Below the pieces are notes generated by a model. That model saw nothing but the letters and a program-made list of their open reading frames with translations. It made no database searches and was not told the DNA's origin. From a virus, in IMG/VR virus record IMGVR_UViG_3300017971_000023, positions 1 to 64,000 of that record: a stretch of 64,000 bases of DNA; one strand, given 5' to 3'. Positions 15,012 to 22,801 of the stretch are shown here, piece by piece. The translations under genes were made by a program, and so were the position numbers. Every line of letters begins with the position of its first letter. The stretch's first letter is position 1.

Positions 15012-16193
15012 TTAGTCATTGGTTACTGGTTCAACCTCGCGAAGGATGTAATGATCTTCATCTTCGTTTTTGGAAAGGACAACGATTACTTCAGCGCCGA
15101 ATTCCCTGGAAAGCTTATAGATAACTCTTTTTGCTTTCCGCTTCGCCCTTTTTTCTTCAAGGGAAAATTGGGACTTGAGCATATCCACAATTTCGCCGAA
15201 TTCGGCACCATCCGGACCAGTGATCATCTTTACTACTTCGGCAGGTTGCATTCCGGATTTAAAACCGAAACGGTCCTTTTCCACTTTCTCCCGTCGTTTG
15301 ATTTTCCGCTTTTCCTTGGAAGGCTTTTTATCTCGGCGAGTGATTTTGCGCTTTGACTTTTTGTCTTCCGTTTTCTTCTTCCGGCGAGTGATTTTGCGCT
15401 TGGGCTTTTTTGGTTCGGGCTTGTCTTCTTTCGGCTTCCAACTTTTGCCGTCATAAATATGGATAACTTCATTTATGACAAGTTCATCGCCTTTTTGAAA
15501 CTTTCTTGTCGAAGAGTTTTTCTCCACTTTTTTCTTCGAACCTTTTTTCTGTGGATCTTTTTCGGCAATGATTTGTGGAGGTACCAAGCCAGCCTCTTCG
15601 TAGGCAGCTGTTAATGCCTCCTTGCAAGAAGAGATAAATCCAACTGGAACGCTTTTGTTAACGTCCGTCCATCTAATTTCGAGGTCATTTAGGAAACCTA
15701 CTGCAAGATCGACAAGAGAACCTGGAATTGATTCGAAGAAGACGCGCCTGGAAGGTTTATGATAAATGTTAAAACCTTTCGCAGTTTCTTGGGAGACAAA
15801 ATCAAATTCAAATTCTGTTCCTTTTTCCTTCTTCTTTTTCTTCTTCTTGCTGTGTTGGGTTACTTTGTTATCAGTTTGCTTCTTTTCCAGATCCTTAATA
15901 CTACCCGGACCGACCTTTCCATTGTTCTGTTTTCCTTTTGCGACGGGTAAGCCGGAAGGTTTCGTATCGTCATCATCCTTAACTCCGGCATCCATAGGGA
16001 TTTTGGGTTGTTTCCCGGAATACTTGACTTCCTTGTGAGCCTTGCATTTTGCGCAAGTAACATCCATGGCGCCAAGGTCCATCGCGACATCAACATTTGT
16101 CATTCGCTTATCGCATAGAGCAATACCACCTTTCAAAATAGCGTGAATGACTTTTCCTTTTTTCGATTTTCCATAACCAATTACTGTACTCAT
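15012..16193 (-). CDS. Large basic protein with zinc site, ITRR repeats and C-terminal domain
   Basis: 393 residues. The N-terminus has a likely zinc site (ALCDKR and TCAKCKAH, about 25-55). The middle is a folded domain (about 125-215) followed by a long basic linker with KRKITRRKK, KRKITRRDK and KRKIKRRE (about 268-310). A C-terminal domain (about 315-390) has a winged-helix-like pattern. It probably binds nucleic acid, given its charge. It is followed at once by hammerhead 2 and preceded closely by the AAA ATPase gene. No family recognised. Confidence 0.65.
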   Translation of the reverse strand: MSTVIGYGKSKKGKVIHAILKGGIALCDKRMTNVDVAMDLGAMDVTCAKCKAHKEVKYSGKQPKIPMDAGVKDDDDTKPSGLPVAKGKQNNGKVGPGSIKDLEKKQTDNKVTQHSKKKKKKKEKGTEFEFDFVSQETAKGFNIYHKPSRRVFFESIPGSLVDLAVGFLNDLEIRWTDVNKSVPVGFISSCKEALTAAYEEAGLVPPQIIAEKDPQKKGSKKKVEKNSSTRKFQKGDELVINEVIHIYDGKSWKPKEDKPEPKKPKRKITRRKKKTEDKKSKRKITRRDKKPSKEKRKIKRREKVEKDRFGFKSGMQPAEVVKMITGPDGAEFGEIVDMLKSQFSLEEKRAKRKAKRVIYKLSREFGAEVIVVLSKNEDEDHYILREVEPVTND

Positions 16194-16218
16194 TTTTGAT
16201 CCTCCTTCGTTTTGGGTT

Positions 16219-17625
16219 TTAAACGTCTAACTTTCGTTTGCCGTTTATGGGTTGAAGTGTTTCTGCTGACAAGCAGCGAGTTTTAGCCCATTTTCTTAGC
16301 TCGGTGATTTCTTCCCCTTTTGTAATTATTTGTGGAATAATAAATTCCCGAGCCTTATTTAAACTCATACCGCGCATGTCGGCGAGTGTGACGAGTGCTT
16401 CTACTTCACCACCAGTAAAGTCTTTCATTTCGGGGTATTGTTCTTTCATCAGGTTTGGATTTAACTTATTACAGTAATGATCCATAATCTTTTTTCGCAC
16501 CTTGTCTGTTGGTAGATCGCAGAAGAATGGTGTAGTATCCCATCTTCCAGGCCGAAGATATGGAGCAGGGATGCCATTGAAGCTATTTGCTGTTCCGGCT
16601 ATATATACTCCTTTCGGTCTATTTTGAAAGAAATCCAACCACGCGCCAGTTGCTCTAACTGTTGTACCACTATCCAAGTCGCCCGATCCACCAGCACCAC
16701 TAAATTGCTTTTCAAATTCATCAAATAAAGCGTATACTTCACCAGCCGATCGAAGTACTTCTTGGACAGTTCTAATGTTTTGATCTGTTTCCCCTTGCCA
16801 CTTGGAGTAAAGAGCGCCCATTTCAATTTTAATACCAAATTTCTTGAACTCTCCAACTATCGCCATCTGTAGAACGGTCTTGCCACAGCCACCGGGACCT
16901 ATAAGCATATTTCCTTTTGCCTTTATGTTGTCAATCGACTCTGCCACGTGTTCTTTATAGCGTTGATATCCAACGATATCGGCGTACTTGTAGGTATGTG
17001 GAATGACTTCCATAAATCCAGTTTTCTTGATAGCCATGGCACGATAGTCATTAATAACTTCGACATCGTAGCAATTCTTTTCAATAACAGACAGCGCAAG
17101 CACTTGTCCAAGTTCTGTCCGAGTTAAACTTTTGCAGGATTTTACTACTCTATCCTTGTCTTTGCCCTCAGGCATTTTATACCCATTGGGAAGTTCGTGT
17201 TGCATAACCGATATTATCTCGTTATCGTCTGGAAGTGGCATATCCATAACAATAAAATCCTTGGACAACTCTTGAGGAATTTTCTGTTGTGAGCTAACGA
17301 CGACTATTGCAGATCCTTTACTGGAGACGATTGGCAACGCATCCTGTATAAGTTGTACGACCTGAGCCTTGTCGTGAAACCAATGAAAATTGTACATGAA
17401 TAGAACAGTACAATCTTCAGAAGTAATAAATTGCTCAAGCACTGGAATTGGATTTGCTGCCCTTGTAATACTCCATTCTTCTACTTTGTATTCTATTCCA
17501 TCTTTTCTACGGAAAGACTTTATCTCATCATAAATTTTTTGCCTTACACGGTTTGGTTCAAATGTATTGATCCAAAACGCAGGAAAACCAGCTCTTAATA
17601 GATTAATGAGTCTGTCAGTTTTCAT
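16219..17625 (-). CDS. AAA ATPase, Ycf46-like
   Basis: 468 residues from the ATG at 17625 (MKTDRLINLL), which follows GGAGGATTTATT. The open frame upstream is only the translated ribozyme. The N-terminal half is a degenerate AAA-like domain. The C-terminal half has Walker A GPGGCGKT (243-250), Walker B ALFDEFEK (about 293-300) and a sensor/arginine-finger region ending LRPGRWD. This arrangement matches Ycf46-type ATPases of cyanobacteria, plastids and phages. Ycf35-like and DUF2997-like genes lie just upstream in the operon, the classic neighbours of Ycf46. The biochemical role of the family is poorly known. Confidence 0.75.
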   Translation of the reverse strand: MKTDRLINLLRAGFPAFWINTFEPNRVRQKIYDEIKSFRRKDGIEYKVEEWSITRAANPIPVLEQFITSEDCTVLFMYNFHWFHDKAQVVQLIQDALPIVSSKGSAIVVVSSQQKIPQELSKDFIVMDMPLPDDNEIISVMQHELPNGYKMPEGKDKDRVVKSCKSLTRTELGQVLALSVIEKNCYDVEVINDYRAMAIKKTGFMEVIPHTYKYADIVGYQRYKEHVAESIDNIKAKGNMLIGPGGCGKTVLQMAIVGEFKKFGIKIEMGALYSKWQGETDQNIRTVQEVLRSAGEVYALFDEFEKQFSGAGGSGDLDSGTTVRATGAWLDFFQNRPKGVYIAGTANSFNGIPAPYLRPGRWDTTPFFCDLPTDKVRKKIMDHYCNKLNPNLMKEQYPEMKDFTGGEVEALVTLADMRGMSLNKAREFIIPQIITKGEEITELRKWAKTRCLSAETLQPINGKRKLDV

Positions 17626-17656
17626 AATAAATCCTCCTATAATTGAGTTAATGTTT

Positions 17657-17722
17657 TGGGTTACCTCATCAGTATACAAGTTCCCATCTTGCATAGATCC
17701 CCGCACTGCGGGGATTTCGGCT
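17657..17722 (-). ncRNA. Hammerhead ribozyme 3 (type II)
   Basis: GCC-GAAA at 17718-17715, stem III UCCCC-GC.../GGGGA with A15.1-U16.1, H17 = C (17696), perfect 8-bp stem I UAUGCAAG/CUUGUAUA with loop AUGGGAA, then CUGAUGA (17672-17666) and GGU. Predicted cut 17696/17695. Loop UGGG pairs with CCCA (17660-17657). The stop codon of the gene at 17721 overlaps the 5' strand of stem II. Confidence 0.95.
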
Positions 17723-18065
17723 ACTCACCATCATCATCATCGTCATCGTAGTCATCATCCAAGTCAATAAATTCGTTAATTGATTGTTTAGATTTTTCCA
17801 CTGGGTTTACTTCTACATTTTTACTTGCCCAGACGCAGACGACTTTTACTCCACTCGTATGTCTAATATCGGTATATGAAGTCAATGGATTTTTTTCGAC
17901 TGTTTTCAGTTTTCTACCTGACATGTAATTCCCCCACACTCTTGGTAGTGGAGTTTTGTCAGGTTCGTGTTCTGACCGATTTTTTTCAATGTAGTCAAGA
18001 ATCGCGTTCTTTGCTTCATTTGATGTTAGACGAAATTCTAAAATTTTCTTTTCTTTTTTGTACAT
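17721..18065 (-). CDS. Unknown protein, 114 residues
   Basis: The start is the ATG at 18065 (MYKKEKKILEF), after GGAGGATTTATT; upstream in-frame sequence is ribozyme. The core (LEFRLTSNEAKNAILDYIE) is alpha/beta and partly resembles the first half of the unknown protein at 10528-10875 (both have a helix, LPRVWGNYMSGRK or SFIGDLLGGGK, then a VKVVCVWAS or VFIFRDS strand). The C-terminus is an Asp run. Function unknown. Confidence 0.6.
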   Translation of the reverse strand: MYKKEKKILEFRLTSNEAKNAILDYIEKNRSEHEPDKTPLPRVWGNYMSGRKLKTVEKNPLTSYTDIRHTSGVKVVCVWASKNVEVNPVEKSKQSINEFIDLDDDYDDDDDDGE

Positions 18066-18096
18066 AATAAATCCTCCTTGTAAGTAGTTATAGATT

Positions 18097-18161
18097 TGAC
18101 TTGCCATCATCAGCGCACAAGTTGTCATCTTGTACGAATCCCCTCTATGAGGGGATTTCGG
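18097..18161 (-). ncRNA. Hammerhead ribozyme 4 (type II)
   Basis: GCC-GAAA at 18159-18156, stem III UCCCCUC/GAGGGGA, H17 = U (18137), 8-bp stem I CGUACAAG/CUUGUGCG, CUGAUGA (18113-18107), one extra U, then GGC pairing with GCC as stem II. Predicted cut 18137/18136. Loop UGAC pairs with GUCA (18100-18097). Confidence 0.93.
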
Positions 18162-18527
18162 CTACTCATATTCCATAATAAGTTTCTTGTCGCCGTTTGG
18201 GAGTGTTTCGATGAAGTAATTTTGGACTTCATCTAAAGGAATGATGTCGACAGTTCGTGCCAGATCATACGCTTGGAAAACTTCTCCAAGATGACCCATT
18301 GTTTCAGGCGCTGAACCCCAGTGATCGTAGTATACTTGACCTTCGGCTGAAATTGCGATTGGATACTTCCAGCCTTTAAGGTGAACGGCAAACGCACAAT
18401 CAACATAATTGTTGCCGTAAAGATGGACACGATTTGCTTCAATTACTTCATGTCCATACTTTCTGCATATGTTTCGAAATTTGTTCGGGTCATTAACCTT
18501 TTGACCGTATTCAGAATTATGACTCAT
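18162..18527 (-). CDS. Ycf35-like (DUF1257) protein
   Basis: 121 residues beginning MSHNSEYG. The pattern (short N-terminal helix, CAFAVHLKGWKYPIAI strands, VYYDHWGS, then a YxLA.. helix) resembles Ycf35/DUF1257 proteins, which also begin MSH. The assignment is strengthened by the DUF2997-like and Ycf46-like genes in the same operon. Function of the family unknown. The start overlaps the stop of the upstream gene. Confidence 0.55.
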   Translation of the reverse strand: MSHNSEYGQKVNDPNKFRNICRKYGHEVIEANRVHLYGNNYVDCAFAVHLKGWKYPIAISAEGQVYYDHWGSAPETMGHLGEVFQAYDLARTVDIIPLDEVQNYFIETLPNGDKKLIMEYE

Positions 18528-18717
18528 TTTCGATCTCCTTCCTTGGATTCCATTGGTCGCCGTAAAGTTTTTTTACGGCTTCGGAATCGGCGTTTACCGT
18601 CCAGTATGTAATGGTGCCGTTAATAAAGTCAAAGACTGGTGTAGTTATTTTGCGTGGAAAACCAGCCTCGCAGAAAGGGCAATCCTGGCCAAAACACTTG
18701 ATATATCTGTTCTTCAT
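18517..18717 (-). CDS. Unknown small Cys-containing protein, 66 residues
   Basis: CFGQDCPFC (about 8-16) suggests a metal site. The start follows AGGAGGCAATT. It lies between the DUF2997-like and Ycf35-like genes, overlaps the latter by 11 bases, and so is co-translated with them. Not recognised. Confidence 0.55.
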   Translation of the reverse strand: MKNRYIKCFGQDCPFCEAGFPRKITTPVFDFINGTITYWTVNADSEAVKKLYGDQWNPRKEIENES

Positions 18718-18726
18718 AATTGCCTC

Positions 18727-18933
18727 CTATCCGCAATGCCCTTCTGGCAGGCCATCTGAAAGTTTTACTACATCTCCAACTTCGTAATAGGAATCTTTCA
18801 GTCTTGTTTTCATTATGCCAAATTCTTTGGTAAGGAATCTTGTTTTTTCTTCACATGCGGGACCCTTGAATCCAAAGGCTTCGGCAGACTTCGAGCCATC
18901 TTTTCTGAAAATTACTTCTACTCGTTTTTTCAT
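18727..18933 (-). CDS. DUF2997-like protein
   Basis: 68 residues. The start MKKRVEVIFRKDGSKS followed by AFGFKGPACEEKTRFL is the characteristic pattern of DUF2997 proteins (strand, G-F-x-G-x-x-C, helix). In cyanobacteria such genes sit beside ycf35 and ycf46, as here. Function unknown. First gene of the unit released by hammerhead 5. Confidence 0.7.
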   Translation of the reverse strand: MKKRVEVIFRKDGSKSAEAFGFKGPACEEKTRFLTKEFGIMKTRLKDSYYEVGDVVKLSDGLPEGHCG

Positions 18934-18978
18934 AATTAATCCTCCTATAATTGAGTTAATAAATTTGAATTAATATTA

Positions 18979-19041
18979 TCAGGCTACCTCATCAGTAATA
19001 CTTGCCCAAGGTATTAGATGCCCTCTACGAGGGCATTTCGG
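18979..19041 (-). ncRNA. Hammerhead ribozyme 5 (type II)
   Basis: CC-GAAA at 19041-19036, perfect 8-bp stem III (UGCCCUC/GAGGGCA plus A-U), H17 = C (19017), 6-bp stem I UAAUAC/GUAUUA, CUGAUGA (18995-18989), GG. Predicted cut 19017/19016. Loop UUGGGC pairs with GCCUGA (18984-18979, with G-U pairs). Stem III bases differ from neighbouring copies but still pair. Confidence 0.93.
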
Positions 19042-19051
19042 ATTGTTGACT

Positions 19052-19504
19052 TTACTTTGACGGAAACTTATACTGGATAATATACTTTTGAACAAATTCC
19101 ACGGGAAGAGCAATGTTCTTTGGATCAGGACTGCCGAGAATTGTTTTTCTTATACTGTTTAACCATCTTTCAATAAGTGAATCCAATGCATCTTTAAGTG
19201 CTTTGTGGGCACTGTTACGGATATTTGCAGCAATCATAATTTGAAAGAAGCACCGAACATAATATGGAACATCTTTTTTTGTGTCGTTGAACAATCCTTT
19301 TTTACTCATGACGCCTGTTGCAGCATCATGAATCTTGTCTCCGCAAAGATCGGAAAGAAGATCAGAGTCGTTGTAGTTATCATCTCCTTTTGCTTCATTT
19401 CCATTTGCTATATCACCGCAAGCGCAGGGAATCCAGCTTAGAATTTCTCTTGCGTGCCATTCAATTTCCGTCTTGTCTTTTTCTGTTAAAAGTTCTTGAG
19501 TCAT
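19052..19504 (-). CDS. Unknown protein, 150 residues
   Basis: Mostly helical (LTEKDKTEIEWHAREILSW, AHKALKDALDSLIERWL) with a CACGD segment near residue 25. It is the sole gene between hammerheads 5 and 6. The start follows GGAGGATTAAAA. Not recognised. Confidence 0.55.
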   Translation of the reverse strand: MTQELLTEKDKTEIEWHAREILSWIPCACGDIANGNEAKGDDNYNDSDLLSDLCGDKIHDAATGVMSKKGLFNDTKKDVPYYVRCFFQIMIAANIRNSAHKALKDALDSLIERWLNSIRKTILGSPDPKNIALPVEFVQKYIIQYKFPSK

Positions 19505-19537
19505 TTTTAATCCTCCTATAAGTAGTAATTAATAAAA

Positions 19538-19598
19538 CAGCTACCTCGTCAGTATAGCTTGCTGAAGGCTATATACTGGGCCAAAGCCCAGTTTCGGA
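19538..19598 (-). ncRNA. Hammerhead ribozyme 6 (type II, CUGACGA core)
   Basis: CC-GAAA at 19597-19592, stem III CUGGGC/GCCCAG, H17 = A (19574), 6-bp stem I UAUAGC/GCUAUA, core CUGACGA (19552-19546). Position 7 of the core is known to vary, so C is tolerated. Predicted cut 19574/19573. Loop CAGC pairs with GCUG (19541-19538). Confidence 0.92.
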
Positions 19599-19880
19599 TT
19601 AGTATTCAAATACTTTGTGAGTCAAAACGTACCAGCCAAATGACGTCCATCTATCTTCTGTTGGCCTCCATCCTTTTGGACGGTCGAATGAGTTAAGAAC
19701 GATGTAGTTGTCGGGATATGCTTTGCTGAAGTCTTCTGTATATCTCATAGTAAAACCAATTTTTGCTGAATCCCTTTCACTTGCCGGATACAGACCATCC
19801 CATCTAAGCATATCAATTGCAAAAACGACTTCATTTCTTAAGGGTTTGACTGTAACAACGTGACGCCATCTTTTTGCCAT
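19599..19880 (-). CDS. Unknown protein, 93 residues
   Basis: Aromatic-rich with several Trp (RWRHVV, RWDGLYP, WTSFGWYV). Sole gene between hammerheads 6 and 7. The start follows GGAGGATATTACG. No family recognised. Confidence 0.55.
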   Translation of the reverse strand: MAKRWRHVVTVKPLRNEVVFAIDMLRWDGLYPASERDSAKIGFTMRYTEDFSKAYPDNYIVLNSFDRPKGWRPTEDRWTSFGWYVLTHKVFEY

Positions 19881-19911
19881 CGTAATATCCTCCTTGTAAT
19901 AAAGTTATTTT

Positions 19912-19977
19912 TTAGGCTACCTCATCAGCGGCACTTGCCTAAGGTACCGGAACTGCCCCAATGGGGCAGGTTTCGGA
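19912..19977 (-). ncRNA. Hammerhead ribozyme 7 (type II)
   Basis: CC-GAAA at 19976-19971, stem III with CUGCCCC/GGGGCAG and one C-U mismatch, H17 = C (19950), 6-bp stem I CGGUAC/GUGCCG, CUGAUGA (19928-19922). Predicted cut 19950/19949. Loop UUAGGC pairs perfectly with GCCUAA (19917-19912). The stop of the tiny gene at 19978 abuts the 5' end. Confidence 0.93.
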
Positions 19978-20094
19978 TTAGAATGGAAGTAATTCGATTC
20001 CACTTTGGACACACGAGTAGAGTTTGAAAAGCATTATCCAAAGAAGACAACTAATGGGAACGGAGATAATGATAGTGCGAAGTGAGAAAATCAT
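19978..20094 (-). CDS. Small membrane protein, 38 residues
   Basis: A start ATG at 20094 follows AAAGGAGTAAAAA. The peptide has one hydrophobic helix (TIIISVPISCLLWIMLFKLY, about 7-26). The stop TAA touches hammerhead 7. It follows the 147-residue gene by 24 bases. Likely an inner-membrane miniprotein; function unknown. Confidence 0.6.
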   Translation of the reverse strand: MIFSLRTIIISVPISCLLWIMLFKLYSCVQSGIELLPF

Positions 20095-20118
20095 TTTTTA
20101 CTCCTTTCTTTTTTTTAG

Positions 20119-20562
20119 CTATCTGTAGTTGATACCCATTTCTTCTTGACAGTAATCGGCGATCCAAAAATCTTTTTGTTCACCTTCCAGAAGTATTCTT
20201 TTAAATACTTCAAGAAAGTTTTCTGTTGTTCTATACCATACGCCTTTAGAACCAAACATTGGACGGCTCCAATAACCTTTTTCTATAGAGCCGGATGTAG
20301 TAATTTCAAATTCGATTCCCCATGTAACATCGTGCCAATTTATTTTGACATTTTCTGGTCCGGGACACCCACACATATCTTCTTCACCAGCTGTAAACCC
20401 GTACATGAAGCCGATTTCAGCTTCACCCTTTTCATAATGGGTTGGATCTGCTTTGTTGTATGTACCGGAATGACTGGAACCGTGGGATTTCATTTTTTCG
20501 ATAAAAAGATCGACAATGTTGTCCTGACTTAACTCTACTTTTGGTAATTCAATTTCATTCAT
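20119..20562 (-). CDS. Unknown protein, 147 residues
   Basis: Acidic alpha/beta protein with CGCPGPE (about 64-70) and several Trp. First gene of the unit released by hammerhead 8, with the standard GGAGGATTAATT site. Not recognised. Confidence 0.55.
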   Translation of the reverse strand: MNEIELPKVELSQDNIVDLFIEKMKSHGSSHSGTYNKADPTHYEKGEAEIGFMYGFTAGEEDMCGCPGPENVKINWHDVTWGIEFEITTSGSIEKGYWSRPMFGSKGVWYRTTENFLEVFKRILLEGEQKDFWIADYCQEEMGINYR

Positions 20563-20581
20563 AATTAATCCTCCTATAATT

Positions 20582-20646
20582 TAGGTTACCATCATCAGTG
20601 CGTAGATTCCTATTCTACGCAGACTGCCCCGAAGGGCAGTTTCGGC
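20582..20646 (-). ncRNA. Hammerhead ribozyme 8 (type II)
   Basis: GCC-GAAA at 20643-20640, stem III CUGCCC/GGGCAG capped by a UUCG tetraloop, H17 = C (20622), perfect 8-bp stem I UGCGUAGA/UCUACGCA, CUGAUGA (20598-20592), extra U, GGU. Predicted cut 20622/20621. Loop UAGG pairs with CCUA (20585-20582). Confidence 0.95.
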
Positions 20647-20823
20647 TTAACCCCATTGTCTTTTTCTGTGAGCGAGAACTCTTTCGCGGTGATGCTTATA
20701 ACAATATTTCGGTCGATTTTGTGGTTCTTTTCTGGTCACAAGATTTGACTTGATTGGTCGACCGCAGTCAAAGCACCTGACGTTTTTGTCTCGAACTGTA
20801 AAATGAAAAGGTTTCTTTGCCAT
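20647..20823 (-). CDS. Small zinc-finger protein, 58 residues
   Basis: CFDC (17-20) and CYKHH (41-45) give a C2-CH zinc finger. The ends are basic (HRKRQWG at the C-terminus). The ATG at 20823 follows AGGAGGTGAAGTAA. The stop overlaps the 5' strand of stem II of hammerhead 8. It may be a small nucleic-acid-binding or host-takeover protein. Confidence 0.65.
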   Translation of the reverse strand: MAKKPFHFTVRDKNVRCFDCGRPIKSNLVTRKEPQNRPKYCYKHHRERVLAHRKRQWG

Positions 20824-20839
20824 TTACTTCACCTCCTTT

Positions 20840-21241
20840 CTAATCTTCGTAAGCATAATCTTCCGGTGGATACATTGGCCCTTCGCCAAAGTTATCGTAA
20901 AAGATTTCTGCGACTGTATCCGAGATATAATCACGAAGAGCATATCGGCGTGCAAATTTTTGTGAATCTTTTCCATGAAACATGACGCGCCAGACTGATT
21001 GGTCAAATAAGTCAAACAAGATGGAGAAATCTGCCCAGCCGTCATACATACCGTTTTCATCCATGCAGTGAAATGAACTACTGGCACGAATTTTTGTTTG
21101 GCTTGTCATTTTGATATTCCAGTCATTGTCAAATCCAAGTCCGTGCGGTAGTATATCCCCAATATAGTGAAGTGTTTTTTTGGTTGTTTCCAAGTCCATA
21201 ACTTGATGAAGGGAATTGAAGTCAATCGTAAAGTTTTTCAT
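20840..21241 (-). CDS. Unknown protein, 133 residues
   Basis: Alpha/beta sequence (TIDFNSLHQVMDLETTKKTL, ADFSILFDLFDQSVWRV). First gene of the unit released by hammerhead 9. Standard GGAGGATTAATT start site. Not recognised. Confidence 0.55.
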   Translation of the reverse strand: MKNFTIDFNSLHQVMDLETTKKTLHYIGDILPHGLGFDNDWNIKMTSQTKIRASSSFHCMDENGMYDGWADFSILFDLFDQSVWRVMFHGKDSQKFARRYALRDYISDTVAEIFYDNFGEGPMYPPEDYAYED

Positions 21242-21284
21242 AATTAATCCTCCTTGTAATTGTAATTATTATAACATAGTTAAA

Positions 21285-21351
21285 CGGCTACCTCATCAGC
21301 GGTTGAGCGCCACCCCAACCGGACTCCCGCTATATCTGCGGGAGTTTCGGA
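21285..21351 (-). ncRNA. Hammerhead ribozyme 9 (type II)
   Basis: CC-GAAA at 21350-21345, perfect 8-bp stem III (CUCCCGC/GCGGGAG plus A-U), GUC cleavage triplet with H17 = C (21322), 6-bp stem I CGGUUG/CAACCG, CUGAUGA (21299-21293). Predicted cut 21322/21321. Loop UGGC pairs with GCCG (21288-21285). Confidence 0.95.
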
Positions 21352-22086
21352 TTACTTTTTACTAAATTTCTCCGGGTCTTTTCGAATATCTTCGATGATT
21401 TGTGGAACAGACAAGTTATAAGGATTTCCGTCATTGTTAGCCATATGACTAAGACTGTCGAGCAAATAGGCTTGCGTGTATAAATCGCCATTTACTACAT
21501 TGGAAATGATTTCATACGCTTCGTTTAATTTTTCAATTGCTTCTTCCAACTGATCGATATCATGTTCCTTATTTACTTCTTGTGTGAAGTTCTCATCCCA
21601 GTCTTCTTCGTCATCAGGCTCGTCACCTTCTTCTTCAATTTCTACAACATATCTCATATAATCATAACCTTGTGTGTTGACAAAGTACTCGGTTCCGTCC
21701 ACGCATTCATAGATAAAGAATTCGGGAGTTTCTTGCAGAAAACTTTTTGTAAATAAATATGTAGGGTCACTTTTCATATTAAAAAGTTTTTCGCAGTCGT
21801 ACTTGCACAGAAAAAATTCATCGGGAATATCAAACGAACTAACAGTAGCGGAAACATCTTCCCTTACAACAGCTTTTCTTGTGTAATTGAAGGTGTCAAA
21901 AAGATTAATATTCTCTTTACTTGCGAAATCACCTTCAATTACTTGGATGCAAAAGGGGCAATCAACGTCCCTTATGTCTGTTGACCATCGTGACTTCCGC
22001 GAGTTCAAACCAAGTAACAAGTTGTCACAAACAATTTCTTTTCGATCATCTTTAAGACGCATTAGATGTGTAAAAAGTTGAGTCAT
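21352..22086 (-). CDS. Unknown acidic protein, 244 residues
   Basis: DCPFC (about 44-48) lies in the N-terminal third. The rest is acidic, with an Asp/Glu-rich segment (about 155-180) and a C-terminal helix pair. Sole gene between hammerheads 9 and 10. Not recognised. Confidence 0.6.
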   Translation of the reverse strand: MTQLFTHLMRLKDDRKEIVCDNLLLGLNSRKSRWSTDIRDVDCPFCIQVIEGDFASKENINLFDTFNYTRKAVVREDVSATVSSFDIPDEFFLCKYDCEKLFNMKSDPTYLFTKSFLQETPEFFIYECVDGTEYFVNTQGYDYMRYVVEIEEEGDEPDDEEDWDENFTQEVNKEHDIDQLEEAIEKLNEAYEIISNVVNGDLYTQAYLLDSLSHMANNDGNPYNLSVPQIIEDIRKDPEKFSKK

Positions 22087-22118
22087 TTTTAATCCTCCTA
22101 TAATTTGAAGTTAATAAA

Positions 22119-22180
22119 CAGCTGCCTCATCAGTACGACTTGCTGAAGGTCGCAGATCCCCTCATAGAGGGGATTTCGGC
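22119..22180 (-). ncRNA. Hammerhead ribozyme 10 (type II)
   Basis: GCC-GAAA at 22177-22174, stem III UCCCCUC/GAGGGGA, H17 = C (22155), 6-bp stem I UGCGAC/GUCGUA, CUGAUGA (22133-22127), then GGC, which pairs with GCC as stem II. Predicted cut 22155/22154. Loop CAGC pairs with GCUG (22122-22119). Confidence 0.95.
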
Positions 22181-22420
22181 TTACCCGAGTGGCGGAATGA
22201 CAATAAAATCCGTTTCATCAATTTTCATTTTGTTCCATTCGCTGTAATAACGTACGAGATCATTTGAACCACGAACACGATCCTTTGTTATCCAAATTTC
22301 TATAACATCTTCATTTTGGACAAGCAGGATGAAGTCATCGTTCATTATCTCGCTTATGTTGGAAACATAAGTAATGAAACGAAATTCCACGCGCCGATTT
22401 CCAAATTCTACAGTATGCAT
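22181..22420 (-). CDS. Unknown protein, 79 residues
   Basis: Beta-rich (HTVEFGNRRVEFRFITYV, DFILLVQNEDVIEIWIT). It starts 9 bases after the upstream gene's stop, with AGGAGGTCATC before the ATG, so it forms a two-gene unit with that gene. Not recognised. Confidence 0.55.
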   Translation of the reverse strand: MHTVEFGNRRVEFRFITYVSNISEIMNDDFILLVQNEDVIEIWITKDRVRGSNDLVRYYSEWNKMKIDETDFIVIPPLG

Positions 22421-22429
22421 GATGACCTC

Positions 22430-22771
22430 CTATCCAATTTTTACAAAGTTTTTTGTTAACCACTCGTAAGAGTTAACTCTTGACATGTTAAGAGCAAAGG
22501 AGATTGCCTCTTCTGGGCAGCCGAGCGTTTTCGTAAAAGTTTTTTCATCATCTTCTTCCCAGTCACTTTGTGAAATAAATATTTGAATTACTGGACCATC
22601 GATGACGAGAATTCCGCCGTATGTGATTGTTCTTTTTACTGTAAGGTTCCATGGGCATGATTTTTGCCTAATGACTGTGATATCTTCCGTTGAAATAAAC
22701 GGATATTCTGAATTACATCCAGCGAAGCCGTCCCAGTCACCATGCTCTTTTGAAAAAGGCATAATTTGCAT
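22430..22771 (-). CDS. Unknown protein, 113 residues
   Basis: Beta-rich middle (TVKRTITYGGILVIDGPVIQ) and a helical C-terminus. First gene of the unit released by hammerhead 11, with GGAGGATTTAAAA before the ATG. Not recognised. Confidence 0.55.
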   Translation of the reverse strand: MQIMPFSKEHGDWDGFAGCNSEYPFISTEDITVIRQKSCPWNLTVKRTITYGGILVIDGPVIQIFISQSDWEEDDEKTFTKTLGCPEEAISFALNMSRVNSYEWLTKNFVKIG

Positions 22772-22801
22772 TTTTAAATCCTCCTTGAAGTTATAAGTTA
22801 T

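Noticed and set aside
17626-17706. A longer N-terminus for the AAA ATPase (and likewise 18066-18128 for its neighbour)
   Set aside because: The extra codons are just the ribozyme read in frame. A standard GGAGGATTTATT site precedes the inner ATG.
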